The notes under the pieces were generated by a model that did no database searches, had not been told where the DNA came from, and saw only the letters and a list, made by a program, of their open reading frames with translations. A DNA stretch of 37,819 bases, taken from assembly GCA_003021085.1 (NCBI GenBank), contig PXRE01000021.1, positions 1 to 37,819 on the forward strand. The letters are read 5' to 3'. This document shows positions 7,485 through 15,951 of this stretch, one piece after another. The position numbers and the translations under genes were made by a program. Each line of letters starts with the position of its first letter. Position 1 is the stretch's first letter. The DNA comes from Halobacteriales archaeon QS_1_68_20 (GTDB lineage Archaea; Halobacteriota; Halobacteria; Halobacteriales; PXRE01).

Positions 7485-7796
7485 ATGACACACGGGCACG
7501 ACCACGACGGCGAACCCGACGGCTTCCTGGAGTGGCTCGGCCGGATCTTCGAGGACCTCTACCACGCGATGGTCGAGCATCCGGCCTTCGAGAAGATCGA
7601 ACAGGAGGCCGAGGACACAGAGGACGTGTTCCTATTCGCCTGCTTCGCGGACGCCTTCGGCATCCCGAGTCCGGTCTCGTACTACACCGTCGAACTGCTG
7701 CCGTACCTCGCCGAGGAGTTCGAGCAGTGGGAGCGGCGGATGTGGGACCGCGAGACGCTGCTGGAGCGAAAGGGCCACCAGTACCACTTCCACTAA
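7485..7796 (+). CDS. Conserved haloarchaeal protein preceding the ArsA-like ATPase
   Basis: The 103-residue acidic protein starts MTHGHDHDGE and ends KGHQYHFH, so both ends are His-rich and might bind metal. The core is helical and aromatic (GFLEWLGRIFEDLYHAMVEH, FACFADAFGIPSPVSYYTVE). Its stop overlaps the start of the ArsA-like gene (TAATG), so the two are translationally coupled and probably act together. A GTG three codons upstream is an alternative start. I cannot assign a reaction. A partner or adaptor of the ATPase is a reasonable inference from the overlap. Confidence 0.7.
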   Translation: MTHGHDHDGEPDGFLEWLGRIFEDLYHAMVEHPAFEKIEQEAEDTEDVFLFACFADAFGIPSPVSYYTVELLPYLAEEFEQWERRMWDRETLLERKGHQYHFH

Positions 7797-8767
7797 TGGG
7801 TACGTTCGTCTTCTTCGGCGGCAAGGGCGGCGTCGGCAAGACGACCATCTCTAGCGCGTACGCGCTCAAGAGCGCGCGGGCGGGCCAGGAGACGTTGATC
7901 GTCTCGACGGACCCGGCCCACAGCACGTCGGACGTGTTCGACCAGGACTTCGACGACGAACCGCAGTCGGTCGAGGACGAGCCGCACCTCTGGGCCATGG
8001 AGATCGACCCCGAGGACGAGGTCGAAGCGCACATGATGGACGTCAAGCGGCGGATGACCGACCAGGTCAGCCCCGCCATCGTCAACGAGATCGACCGCCA
8101 GATCGAACTGGCCCACCAGACCCCGGGGGCCTACGAGGCGGCCTTGTTCGACCGGTTCATCGAGGTGATGCGGACCGCCGACGACTACGACCGCGTGGTG
8201 TTCGACACCTCGCCCACGGGCGGGACCCTGCGGCTCCTCTCGTTGCCGGAGTTCCTGGAGGAGTGGCTGGAGCGACTGGTCGACAAGCGCGCCGAGAGCA
8301 TCGACCTGTTCGAGAAGGCCGCCATCGGCAAGAAGGAGGCCCGTCGCCGCGCCGAGGACGACCCGATCATCCAGCACCTCCGGGAGCGCAAGGAGAAGTT
8401 CGAGTTCGCAGGCGAGACGTTGCGCGACGACGCGGCGTTCTACCTCGTGTTGAACCCCGACGAACTGTCGATCCGCGAGACCGACCGGGCCGTCGACGCC
8501 ATGGCCGAGGAGGGACTGCACGTCGACGGCCTCGTGATCAACAAGGTGACCCCGGCGCCCGACGACGACGAGGAGGGCCGCGGCGCGGCGTACCTGGCGG
8601 AGCGCGTGGCGACCGAACGCGAGCGGATCGACGAGGTCCGGAACTCGTTCGACCAGCCGGTGGTCGCCATCATCGAAGCCCGGACCCGGGAGATCAAGGG
8701 CGACCTGCTGGAGACGGTCGCGGACGAACTCGAGATCGACGTTCGTCCGGACGCGCCGGAGGCCTGA
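7796..8767 (+). CDS. ArsA/Get3-family ATPase
   Basis: The 323-residue protein is a single-domain ArsA/Get3 (TRC40) ATPase. It has the deviant P-loop GGKGGVGKTT at 8-17 with the signature intermonomer Lys, then STDPAHSTSDVF (switch I), VVFDTSPTGGTLRLLSLP (switch II) and VINKVTPAP (nucleotide specificity). No Cys-rich metalloid site is present, so arsenite transport is unlikely. The better guess is Get3-like handling of tail-anchored or other membrane proteins, or an unidentified client. It overlaps the upstream His-rich gene and is followed 2 bp later by a lipoprotein gene, suggesting a three-gene operon. Confidence 0.85.
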   Translation: MGTFVFFGGKGGVGKTTISSAYALKSARAGQETLIVSTDPAHSTSDVFDQDFDDEPQSVEDEPHLWAMEIDPEDEVEAHMMDVKRRMTDQVSPAIVNEIDRQIELAHQTPGAYEAALFDRFIEVMRTADDYDRVVFDTSPTGGTLRLLSLPEFLEEWLERLVDKRAESIDLFEKAAIGKKEARRRAEDDPIIQHLRERKEKFEFAGETLRDDAAFYLVLNPDELSIRETDRAVDAMAEEGLHVDGLVINKVTPAPDDDEEGRGAAYLAERVATERERIDEVRNSFDQPVVAIIEARTREIKGDLLETVADELEIDVRPDAPEA

Positions 8768-8769
8768 GC

Positions 8770-9399
8770 ATGTCCGCGAGGCGAGCGGCGGCCCTGGCGT
8801 CGTTGCTCGTGCTCGCGGGCTGTCTCGGCGGCAACGAACTCGTTACGGCGACCGGATCGCCCGCGTCGGTCCAGGGCGAAGCCGTCGCCGAGGCCGGCTA
8901 CGAACGGGCCGGGAGCGCCGAACTGACCGTCGAGCAGACGCTCACGGTGACGCTCCAGGCCGACGTCGAGGGCCGCGAGAGCGTGGACGTGAACGCGACC
9001 GTCCCGGTCGAGCGGTACCGCCGGACGACCGCCGACGGCCCCGCCGTCCTGGCCGTCGCCTCCAGTCCGTCGGTCACCGTCATCGAGAACCCGCCGAAAT
9101 CGCGGGACCCGCTCGGGGAACGCTCGACGGCCGGACTGGTGACGCTCCTGCAGTCGACGTACGAGGATCCGACCGACCTCTCCTCGACGTCCTCGCGGCC
9201 GGTCGAGACGCTCGACCGTGAGGCGGAACTGGTAACCTACCGGGGGACCGCGATCCGCGACGGCGAGCGCGTCGACGTCGCGGTGCACGTGCTCACGGTC
9301 GAACACGAGGACAACGTCGTGACCGCGGTCGCGATCCATCCTGCCGGCGTCGACGAGCGCGACCGGATCGCGAAACTGCTGGCCGCACTCGACCACTGA
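8770..9399 (+). CDS. Secreted lipoprotein, DUF6517-like
   Basis: The 209-residue protein begins MSARRAAALASLLVLAGC, a signal peptide ending in a lipobox (LAGC), so it should be anchored on the outer face of the membrane by its first mature Cys. The mature part is beta-rich with alternating VTVEQTLTVTLQADVEG-type strands and repeated Thr/Val segments. It ends in a helix (DRIAKLLAALDH). The layout resembles haloarchaeal DUF6517 lipoproteins; this name is by resemblance only. The start is 2 bp after the ArsA-like stop. Function unknown. Confidence 0.75.
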   Translation: MSARRAAALASLLVLAGCLGGNELVTATGSPASVQGEAVAEAGYERAGSAELTVEQTLTVTLQADVEGRESVDVNATVPVERYRRTTADGPAVLAVASSPSVTVIENPPKSRDPLGERSTAGLVTLLQSTYEDPTDLSSTSSRPVETLDREAELVTYRGTAIRDGERVDVAVHVLTVEHEDNVVTAVAIHPAGVDERDRIAKLLAALDH

Positions 9400-9534
9400 C
9401 GGCGGCGGTTCACCGCCGCCGTCCACCGATAATCGCACCCTACAGCGACGCTCGCACCTACTTCGGGCACCTTACGACGCGTTTACCGCGTTAACTGTAC
9501 CTTATCCCGAGATGAATCCGGACGATACCGTGAA

Positions 9535-9543
9535 CATTTAAGT
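9535..9543 (+). promoter_or_regulatory. TATA box of cstA
   Basis: CATTTAAGT predicts a transcription start near 9563. That leaves about 17 bases before the ATG at 9580 and excludes the ATG at 9556, which would fall upstream of the transcript start. Confidence 0.45.
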
Positions 9544-9579
9544 ACCTTTTCATCCATGGTTGGCACGAGGTGGCATGAC

Positions 9580-11439
9580 ATGGTACAAGTGATGTGGATG
9601 GCAATCCTGGCGCTGGTAACGTTCTCGGTCGGATACATCGGGTACAGCAGGTACCTCTCCAGGTTCGTCGAACTCGACGACGACCGGGAGACCCCAGCAC
9701 ACAAGTACAACGACGGGCAGGAATACGTACCGTCGAAGAAACCGGTACTGCTCGGACACCACTACTCGTCCATCGCGGGCGGAGCACCGATCGCGGGGCC
9801 GATCACTGCAGCGGCGGCGTTCGGATGGCTGCCGGCGCTGGTGTGGATCGCGATCGGTAACCCCATCTTCGGGGCCGTTCACGACTTCATGGCGCTGTCC
9901 TCCAGCGTCCGCCACAAGGGCCGGTCCATCGGGTACATCATCGGCGAGTACGTCGGCGAGCGCGGCAAGGACATGCTACTGTGGTTCGCGTACCTGACGA
10001 TCATCCTCGTGATCGCGGCGTTCGCGTACCTGATCGGCGCCGTGCTGGACGCGTTCCCGTCTGCCGCGACGGCGTCGATCATCTACATCGCGCTGGCCAT
10101 CCTGTTCGGGGTGTACCTCTACCAGTTCGACCTGCCGTTCCTGCCGGGCGCGGTGGCGTTCGTCGCCATGGTGTTCGGCGGCGTCTGGGTCGGACTGGAG
10201 TACCCCCTGGCGCTGTTCGCCACCGAGAGGCTCCCGGCGGACACCATCGTCCTCTTCGGCGAGGGCGGGGAGTACCTCCCGCTGGCCGGGTCGGCCAACC
10301 CCAACTTCGCGGGCTGGGTGCTGGCGACGGTCATCTACGCGTTCGCCGCGAGCGTCCTGCCGGTGTGGGTGCTGCTCCAGCCGCGTGACTTCCTCACGTC
10401 GAGCCTCCTGTACACCGGCGTCGGCGGGATGATCCTCGGTGCCATCGTGGGTACGGTCCTCGGGTTCACCCCGGTCGACATCAACATCGCCTCGGCCGGC
10501 ATCGAGGGCGTGGAGGTCTCCTCGCTCACCACCCAGATCCCGGCCTGGAACGGGTTCATCCACGGGAGCCTCGGGCCACTGTTCCCGTTCCTGTTCGTCA
10601 CCATCGCCTGCGGGACGATCAGCGGGTTCCACTCGCTGGTCTCCTCCGGGACGACCGCGAAGCAACTCAACAAGGAGTCCGACGCCCGCATGATCGGCTA
10701 CGGCGGGATGCTCGGCGAGGGCCTGCTGGGCATCACCGCGGTCCTGGCCGTCTCGCTGATCGTCGGCGCGGGCGACTCGCTGACGAATGCGCTGATCACG
10801 TTCCCCGCCGGCGGGGGCGCGTTGCTGACCGTTTTCGGCATCGGCGTCACCGCGGCGGCGACGTTCATCGGCCTGGTGTTCGTCAGCTTCCTGCTGACCA
10901 GCACCGACACCGCGATGCGCCTGGGCCGGTACATGATGGAGGAGATCGTCGGGACGCCGGAGACGTCCGCCGAGCGGACGATCACCAACCGCTACGCGAA
11001 CGCGGGCGTGCTGTCGGTCGCGGGCTACCTGCTGGTCGCCTCCGGCACCTGGTCGAACATCTGGCCGCTGTTCGGCGGCGCTAACCAGTCGCTGGCCGCG
11101 CTGGCACTGCTGGTGGCGACGGTCTGGCTGGCCAACTGGAAGAGCAACAAGCAACTGCTCAGCACCGGCATCCCGCTGGTGTTCATGATCGCCGTCACGG
11201 TGGTCGCGCTGCTGTGGATCAGCGTCTACCGCAACCCGACCGACCTCATGGCGGGCAACTACGACGGGACGTTCGCGGCCGTGTCGCTCGTGCTACAGAG
11301 CGTGATCGGCCTGGTACTCGTCGGCCTCATCATCGGCCTGTTGCGACTGGGCATCGGCAACATCCGCGAGGCCCGCGGCGGCCTCGACAAGGAGTCGCTC
11401 ACCGGCGAGGGCAGCGAAGTCGAACCGTCGGACGACTAG
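9580..11439 (+). CDS. cstA: Carbon starvation protein CstA family transporter
   Basis: The 619-residue protein has many hydrophobic helices spanning its length and matches the CstA family of peptide or pyruvate transporters. Typical segments are GYIGYSRYLSRFVELDDDR near the N-terminus, LLGHHYSSIAGGAPIAGP, AVHDFMALSSSVRHKGRSIG, VWVLLQPRDFL, GTISGFHSLVSSGTTAKQL and WPLFGGANQSLAALALL. The family imports peptides or pyruvate, depending on the member. I choose the ATG at 9580 on the basis of the TATA position. The C-terminal 25 residues are acidic and cytoplasmic. The stop overlaps by 2 bp with the stop of the convergent gene downstream. Confidence 0.9.
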   Translation: MVQVMWMAILALVTFSVGYIGYSRYLSRFVELDDDRETPAHKYNDGQEYVPSKKPVLLGHHYSSIAGGAPIAGPITAAAAFGWLPALVWIAIGNPIFGAVHDFMALSSSVRHKGRSIGYIIGEYVGERGKDMLLWFAYLTIILVIAAFAYLIGAVLDAFPSAATASIIYIALAILFGVYLYQFDLPFLPGAVAFVAMVFGGVWVGLEYPLALFATERLPADTIVLFGEGGEYLPLAGSANPNFAGWVLATVIYAFAASVLPVWVLLQPRDFLTSSLLYTGVGGMILGAIVGTVLGFTPVDINIASAGIEGVEVSSLTTQIPAWNGFIHGSLGPLFPFLFVTIACGTISGFHSLVSSGTTAKQLNKESDARMIGYGGMLGEGLLGITAVLAVSLIVGAGDSLTNALITFPAGGGALLTVFGIGVTAAATFIGLVFVSFLLTSTDTAMRLGRYMMEEIVGTPETSAERTITNRYANAGVLSVAGYLLVASGTWSNIWPLFGGANQSLAALALLVATVWLANWKSNKQLLSTGIPLVFMIAVTVVALLWISVYRNPTDLMAGNYDGTFAAVSLVLQSVIGLVLVGLIIGLLRLGIGNIREARGGLDKESLTGEGSEVEPSDD

Positions 11440-12125
11440 GGGAGTAGCCGGCGCAACAGCCCCTTCCGTTCTTCCTCGTCGGCCGACTCCCAGAGCGTGA
11501 ACGCGCGGCCGACGTCGGCCGACTCGCTCCGGACGACCGTCTCGTCCTCGGGAGCGGCGACGACGAGGTTCACCTCGTAGCGGCCGTAGTAGCCGTACTT
11601 CAGCATCGTCCGGTCCTCGAAGCCGTCGACGAACTCCTGGACGTCCGTGGAGATCTCGGGGACCACGAACGCGAACGTGAAGTCCGTCCCGTAGTGCTCC
11701 TCGTTCGCGTCGATCCACTCGTCGGCCAGGTCGTGGGCGAACTCGACGTAGCGTTCGAGGTCCGCCACCGTCACCGAGTTCCGTCGGGCGGCGAACAGGT
11801 GTTCGACGGCCTCGTGGTGAGCGTACGACAGGGCGGGGTGGAAGAAGTGCTTCTGGGTGTGCATCTCCATGCGGCCGTACATGTCGAACCGCTCGCCCCG
11901 GACCGACCGGTCTTTCTCCAGGTCGAAGTTCGTGAACAGGCGGTCGCTCACCCGGTCGAGGTACTCGTCCTCCCAGACCGGGACGTCCTCGGGGAGTTCG
12001 GCGGCGTCGGGGCCGGCATCGCCCGGGTCCTCACCGTCGGGCCTGTCCGCCTCGCGCTCGTCCTCTCGTCGTTCCCGACCGTCGTTCCGTTCCTGCCGCT
12101 CGTCGTCCTCGTGCGTTTCGTTCAT
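11436..12125 (-). CDS. Conserved haloarchaeal protein with a charged N-terminal tail
   Basis: The 229-residue protein starts with about 55 residues of almost only D, E, R, N and G (low complexity, probably disordered). A folded part follows (about 57-220) with aromatic helices such as RMEMHTQKHFFHPALSYAHH and YVEFAHDLADEWID. The strands TFAFVVPEIS and YEVNLVVAAP suggest an alpha/beta domain. No catalytic motif stands out. Its ATG overlaps the cupin stop (ATGA), so the two genes are coupled. It converges on cstA. Function unknown. Confidence 0.75.
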   Translation of the reverse strand: MNETHEDDERQERNDGRERREDEREADRPDGEDPGDAGPDAAELPEDVPVWEDEYLDRVSDRLFTNFDLEKDRSVRGERFDMYGRMEMHTQKHFFHPALSYAHHEAVEHLFAARRNSVTVADLERYVEFAHDLADEWIDANEEHYGTDFTFAFVVPEISTDVQEFVDGFEDRTMLKYGYYGRYEVNLVVAAPEDETVVRSESADVGRAFTLWESADEEERKGLLRRLLP

Positions 12126-12490
12126 GGCTCGTAGGCGTGAACGTCGTCCACGGCGGGCGCGCCGACGGCCAGCACCTCGACCGTCGCCGACGCGTCCTCG
12201 GGGTTGTACGCCAGGTGAGGGCTGTCTGGTTCCGCGACGAAGCACCGGCCGGCCAGCACCTCGTGGACGCCCTCGGGCGTCTCGACGTGCAACTCCCCGG
12301 CGAGGACGTAGAACAGTTCCTCCTGCTCGTCGTGGTAGTGGTACGCCAGCGGCAGTTGCTCGCCGGGGTCGGCCTCGTAGCGGTTGACGGCCAGGTTCTC
12401 CAGTCCGGCCCGCGCACCGATGGCCCGCTTGACGCAGGGCCGATCCGGCGTCGGATCGAGGTCGTCCGGGTCGATGACCGCGTAACCCAT
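12122..12490 (-). CDS. Single-domain cupin protein
   Basis: The 122-residue protein is a cupin barrel. The first motif is YHYHDEQEELFYVLAGELHV (His-x-His and Glu metal ligands plus the Gly); the second is FVAEPDSPHLAYNPEDA, with the fourth ligand His. This suggests a mononuclear metal site binding a small molecule or carrying out simple isomerase or oxygenase chemistry. The substrate cannot be read from sequence. A TATA-like TTTTAAG sits about 30 bp upstream on the minus strand. It is the first gene of a two-gene operon. Confidence 0.85.
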   Translation of the reverse strand: MGYAVIDPDDLDPTPDRPCVKRAIGARAGLENLAVNRYEADPGEQLPLAYHYHDEQEELFYVLAGELHVETPEGVHEVLAGRCFVAEPDSPHLAYNPEDASATVEVLAVGAPAVDDVHAYEP

Positions 12491-12621
12491 GGGGTGGCAT
12501 ACGAGCGTGTAAACTTAAAACACACCCGTAGGCGACCGCGGCGTCGGCGGTTTCGACGCCCGACGGCCGGCCCCCACGCCGTCCGCGACACGGCTAAGTG
12601 ATTCGGTACCGAACCACAGAC

Positions 12622-12813
12622 ATGGCCATTCCGGGCTACGACCTCGACGACCTCGACGACAACCTCCAGGCCCGCATCGACGAACAGGACGTCGAGGAGT
12701 ACCTCACGGACGAGGAACTACAGCGCCTCCAGGGTGGCGAGAGCCTGCTGGACCTGCTGGACGAGGACGACCTCGACCGACTGATAGCGGGGAAACCGAG
12801 GCCCGAGGAATAG
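12622..12813 (+). CDS. Small acidic hypothetical protein
   Basis: The 63-residue protein is extremely acidic (repeated DDLDD, LLDEDDLDRL) and predicted helical, with no Cys and no hydrophobic segment. It starts at an ATG after a short spacer and uses typical haloarchaeal codons. The stop lies exactly where the truncated vapC fragment on the other strand begins. It may be a small regulator or binding partner; the family is not recognised. Confidence 0.6.
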   Translation: MAIPGYDLDDLDDNLQARIDEQDVEEYLTDEELQRLQGGESLLDLLDEDDLDRLIAGKPRPEE

Positions 12814-12896
12814 TCGTCCCGGAGGTCACGTGCTCGTTCGTGATCCCGTTCGGGGACGTACCACTTCACGACGACACTCGCGTCGACGACCGTCAT
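12814..12896 (-). pseudogene. vapC: Truncated VapC (PIN-domain) toxin
   Basis: Only the first 28 or so residues of a PIN-domain RNase toxin remain: MTVVDASVVVKWYVPE and about a dozen more. This contains the first catalytic Asp (VVDAS). The other three acidic residues of a PIN domain would lie downstream but are missing. The reading frame continues to 12636 as meaningless Ser/Arg-rich sequence antisense to the small acidic gene. The break falls at that gene's stop codon. The start overlaps the vapB stop (ATGA), as in intact VapBC operons. The toxin cannot be active. Confidence 0.75.
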
Positions 12897-13141
12897 CGTC
12901 CGTATCGACGGCCCCGCCACTCGCGGATCAGGTCCGCGGAGTTTCGATCCGCGACTTCTCCGGGGTCGATGGCGTCGCTCAACCGCTCGCTGGCGGCGAC
13001 GGCCCGGGCCACATCACGTCCCTCTAGTTCGTCCAACTCTCGGCGGAGGTGTTCCCGCAACACCTCACTCCAGTTGACTTCGTCGTGTTCCTCCATCCGT
13101 TCCCGCAACTCGTCCGGGACGCGGAAGCTGACGGTGGACAT
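12893..13141 (-). CDS. vapB: VapB-like antitoxin
   Basis: The 82-residue protein starts MSTVSFRVPDELRERMEEHD, the beta strand and first helix of a ribbon-helix-helix DNA-binding domain. WSEVLREHLRRELDELEGRD follows as the second and dimer helices. The C-terminal tail (ADLIREWRGRRYGR) is the part that would bind the toxin. It overlaps the vapC remnant by the usual ATGA. A palindrome sits immediately upstream. With its toxin lost, it may survive only as a repressor of its own promoter. A TTG four codons earlier is an alternative start. Confidence 0.8.
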   Translation of the reverse strand: MSTVSFRVPDELRERMEEHDEVNWSEVLREHLRRELDELEGRDVARAVAASERLSDAIDPGEVADRNSADLIREWRGRRYGR

Positions 13142-13143
13142 CC

Positions 13144-13161
13144 TGTAATACAAATATTACA
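13144..13161. promoter_or_regulatory. Palindromic operator at the vapB start
   Basis: TGTAATACAAATATTACA is a perfect 7-bp inverted repeat with a 4-bp spacer, only 2 bp upstream of the vapB ATG. The position is what an autoregulating ribbon-helix-helix antitoxin would use. Confidence 0.6.
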
Positions 13162-13184
13162 GCCGGTCGTGGAAAACGTTCGCC

Positions 13185-14132
13185 TCACACCTCGGGTTCG
13201 ATGTAGACCTTCTGGACGTCGGACTCGGCCTCCATGATGGCGTCCTCGATGGCGGAGATGCGGTCGTCGATCTCGGCGGTGTCGAGGTCGGGGTCGAAGG
13301 AGACGTCGCCGGTCACCAGCACCGCGTTCGGGCCGAAGTAGACGGTCCGCAAGCCGTCGACGTGGGCGACGCCGTCGAACTCCTCGACGATTGTCCGGAG
13401 GTCGCGCTCGGCGGACTCCGGGACGCTCTCGCCGATCAGCAGGCGCTTGTTCTCCCAGGCCAGCGCGAGGGCGAACCCCATCAGCAGGACGCCGATGAGC
13501 AGGGCGGAGGCGGCGTCGTAGACGGGGTCGCCGGTCACCTGGGTCAGGTAGATGCCGACCAGCGCCAGCACCAGTCCGGCCAGCGCGACGGTGTCCTCGA
13601 TCAGCGCGGTGAGGGTGGTGACGTCGCTGGTCTTGCGAAACGCCTCGACGAACCCGCTCCAGTCTCGTTCCCGGATTTCGGCCTTCGTCGCCTTGTACGC
13701 CTTGAGGAAGGCGTAGCTCTCGAAAGCGATGCCGCCCAGCAGGACGCCGTAGTTCACCCACACCGCGGGGAACGTCTCCCCCAGGAGCGTCACCTGGCCG
13801 TGCAGGAGGTGGACCTCGCCGTGGACGATTGCCTCGTAACCGTTCTTGATGCTCTCCCACCCGGCGATGCCGAACAGCATGACGCTGACCAGGAAGGCGT
13901 AGAAGAACTGCGCCTTGCCGTAGCCGAAGGGGTGCTGGCGGTCGCGCTCCCGTCTGCCGTAGAAGATGCCGAACAGGAGGAAGATCTGGTTGCCGGTGTC
14001 CGAGACGGAGTGGTACGTCTCCGAGAGCATCGCCGGACTGCCGGTGAGCAGGTAGCCGACGAACTTCAGCACCGCGATGGCGCCGTTGGCGAACAGCGCC
14101 GCGAGGACGACCGAGGTGCTCTGACCAGCCAT
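13185..14132 (-). CDS. Cation diffusion facilitator (CDF) family transporter
   Basis: The 315-residue membrane protein is a metal/proton antiporter of the CDF family. Helix 2 carries the metal site in MLSETYHSVSDTGNQI (H-x3-D), and the paired site is in ALIEDTVALAGLVLA. Six or so transmembrane helices are followed by the cytoplasmic domain (from about ESVPESAERDLRTIVEEF to the C-terminus), which has the ferredoxin-like fold of CDF regulatory domains. HPFGYGKAQFFYAFL between helices 2 and 3 is typical of the family. The metal is not decided by sequence. The start at 14132 is the ATG directly before the first helix. Confidence 0.87.
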   Translation of the reverse strand: MAGQSTSVVLAALFANGAIAVLKFVGYLLTGSPAMLSETYHSVSDTGNQIFLLFGIFYGRRERDRQHPFGYGKAQFFYAFLVSVMLFGIAGWESIKNGYEAIVHGEVHLLHGQVTLLGETFPAVWVNYGVLLGGIAFESYAFLKAYKATKAEIRERDWSGFVEAFRKTSDVTTLTALIEDTVALAGLVLALVGIYLTQVTGDPVYDAASALLIGVLLMGFALALAWENKRLLIGESVPESAERDLRTIVEEFDGVAHVDGLRTVYFGPNAVLVTGDVSFDPDLDTAEIDDRISAIEDAIMEAESDVQKVYIEPEV

Positions 14133-14204
14133 TAGCGGGGAGTGAGGCCGACTCCGGAAAGGCTTTTCCGAAGGGTTTTGACGTCCCGACGACCACTCTC
14201 GGGC

Positions 14205-14711
14205 GTGCTCGTCGTCCTCTCGGACACCCACCGCGAGTCCGGCCACGGCCTCTCCGGCCCCGCCTTCGACGCCGTCCGGTCGGCCGATCGGGTGGTCCAC
14301 GCTGGCGACTTCACCGCGCCCGCGGTCGTCGACGCGCTCGCCGAGGAAGCCGCCAGGCTGGACGCCGTCCACGGCAACGCCGACGACCCGGCGGTCCGCG
14401 AGCGCCTGCCGGACGCCCGCGTGCTGGACTACGGCGGGGTCACGGTCACGGTTACCCACCGCCGCGACGGCGGGACGACCGGCCTGTCGCTGTTCGGCCG
14501 CTCGCGGGACGCTGACCTCGTCGTCTCGGGACACACCCACCGCCCGACGGTCGTCGGCGCGGGCGACGTCGTCCTGCTGAACCCCGGGAGCCACGCCGAT
14601 CCGCGGGGTAACCGCCCCGCGTTCGCCGAACTGGAACCCACCGACGGCGGCCTCCGTGGGCGGCTACGCGACGTCGACGGGACGACGTTCGAGCGGTTCT
14701 CCGTCCCCTGA
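14205..14711 (+). CDS. YfcE/MJ0936-type metallophosphoesterase
   Basis: The 168-residue protein starts at a GTG giving VLVVLSDTHRESG, the expected first strand and Asp-x-His metal motif. The remaining calcineurin-like motifs are in order: HAGDFTAP, HGNADDP and SGHTHRPTV, then LLNPGSHADPRGNRPAFA. Together they form a di-metal site for phosphodiester hydrolysis, as in MJ0936 and YfcE, which act on cyclic or generic phosphodiesters. The length fits. A longer reading (from 14142) adds unrelated sequence and is not preferred. Confidence 0.88.
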   Translation: MLVVLSDTHRESGHGLSGPAFDAVRSADRVVHAGDFTAPAVVDALAEEAARLDAVHGNADDPAVRERLPDARVLDYGGVTVTVTHRRDGGTTGLSLFGRSRDADLVVSGHTHRPTVVGAGDVVLLNPGSHADPRGNRPAFAELEPTDGGLRGRLRDVDGTTFERFSVP

Positions 14712-15087
14712 AGCGCAGTGGAGGCCGGCCCCCGACGACGGACACGATTACCCGTCGGACTCGATGTACTGGGCGAGGACAGGAAAGTGGTGGTCGTCGG
14801 GACCACCGGAGGACTGTGGACAGCGGGCGGTCACGTGATTCGACCGTCGCCGGTCAGCCGGGAGACCGGGAACGGTCCGTCAGCGGTCCTTCGGGCGGCG
14901 CGGTGGAGAGCCGAAGCGTTCCGGAAACGGGAGCAGTGGGGCGGTCAGGGCCAGACCCGCCCCGCGTTCCAGGAGTGGCAGCCGACCGGGCCGGCCGTGG
15001 CAGGCGGACGGCCGGTCCTACCCCCTGCAACCGGTAGTTCACGCCGTTGGATAATGTAGCCACCGTAGGGTCAAAATCCGCTTTTAG
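14712..15087. other. Intergenic region without a gene
   Basis: I see no gene in these 376 bp. They contain a hairpin-forming GGGGCGG ... CCGCCCC near 14938-14963 and a CCGGCCGT/ACGGCCGG pair near 14991-15016. The latter could end transcription from the phosphoesterase gene or be chance pairing in GC-rich DNA. Confidence 0.4.
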
Positions 15088-15951
15088 CTACCGGGTCGCG
15101 GACGCCAGTGCCGCGCGCACCTCGTCGCGGTAGTACCACAGGAACCCCAGCACCAGCACCGTCGCCCCGCCGGCGAAAAACAGCAGGCCCGGCGGCAGTC
15201 CCCCCGCCGCGTCCACGAGGGACGGCACGGCCTCCTGGGGCGTCTCCATCGCGTCCGACACCGTCTCCGTCGGTGCGGACGTGTCGGTGGGCTCCGCGAC
15301 CGGCGTGGGAGAGGACGTCGGTTCGCCCGTCGGCATCGGGGACTCGGTGGCCTCGGGCACCGGCGTCGATTCGGTCCCCACCTCCTCGGGGCTCGGCGTG
15401 GCGGTCTCGGCGTCCTGGGCCACCCACTCCGGCGTCCCCGTCTCGGTGGTGTTCGCCGGGGCACCGTCATCGCCCCCCGCGGGTGCGCCGACGAAGAAGG
15501 TGCCGTCGTCGCGCTCGCCGACGACGTGTTCGACGACCGCCGACGCCACTGCGAGGATGCCCATCGCGCCGAGCAAGCGGGACAGCGCGGCCTTCAGTCC
15601 CGTCGTCTCCTCTTCCTTGCCGGCGTAGACGACCAGCGGCTGGTCGCTGGGGGCGTAGACGTTCATCTCCCGGCCCTTCTCGGAGTAGACGGTGTCGACC
15701 ACCTCTACGACGCCGGCGTCCTCCAGTTTCGAGAGGTGGTACTGGGCGTTCTGGAGGGAGGTGTCCACGCGGTCGGCCAGGGCGGCGGGATTGGCGGGTT
15801 CGTCGTGGAGGGCGGAGAGGAGTTCCCGGGCGGTCCCGGCCGACAGCGCCGAGATGAGGTCGTCGGCGTCCTTGCTGTCGACGCCGATGACCCTCGGTTC
15901 CGCGTTCTCCGCGGCCGAGAGGTCCGGGGTGGAGGGCAACAGGTCGGCCAT
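15088..15951 (-). CDS. Membrane-anchored ArsR-like winged-helix protein with a Ser/Thr/Pro/Glu stalk
   Basis: The 287-residue protein has a winged-helix DNA-binding domain at about 30-115: SAGTARELLSALHDEP, QNAQYHLSKLEDAGVVE, and the wing DTVYSEKGREMNVYAP. A hydrophobic helix follows (LGAMGILAVASAVVEHVV, about 140-157), then some 90 residues of low-complexity T, P, S and E. A second transmembrane helix (PGLLFFAGGATVLVLGFLWY) lies just before a basic tail. So the HTH and the tail are inside the cell, and the stalk should be outside. Similar membrane ArsR proteins are common in haloarchaea; the signal and target are unknown. I choose the ATG at 15951; one nine codons upstream is possible. Confidence 0.8.
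   Translation of the reverse strand: MADLLPSTPDLSAAENAEPRVIGVDSKDADDLISALSAGTARELLSALHDEPANPAALADRVDTSLQNAQYHLSKLEDAGVVEVVDTVYSEKGREMNVYAPSDQPLVVYAGKEEETTGLKAALSRLLGAMGILAVASAVVEHVVGERDDGTFFVGAPAGGDDGAPANTTETGTPEWVAQDAETATPSPEEVGTESTPVPEATESPMPTGEPTSSPTPVAEPTDTSAPTETVSDAMETPQEAVPSLVDAAGGLPPGLLFFAGGATVLVLGFLWYYRDEVRAALASATR

Noticed and set aside
9976..11154. A 392-residue reading frame on the minus strand
   Set aside because: It is antisense to cstA, has a His/Arg/Gln/Asp-rich composition with no fold pattern, and arises from third-position GC bias.
12636..12813. C-terminal half of the VapC ORF as a real protein
   Set aside because: After about residue 28 the sequence is Ser/Arg-rich antisense to the small acidic gene and lacks PIN motifs.
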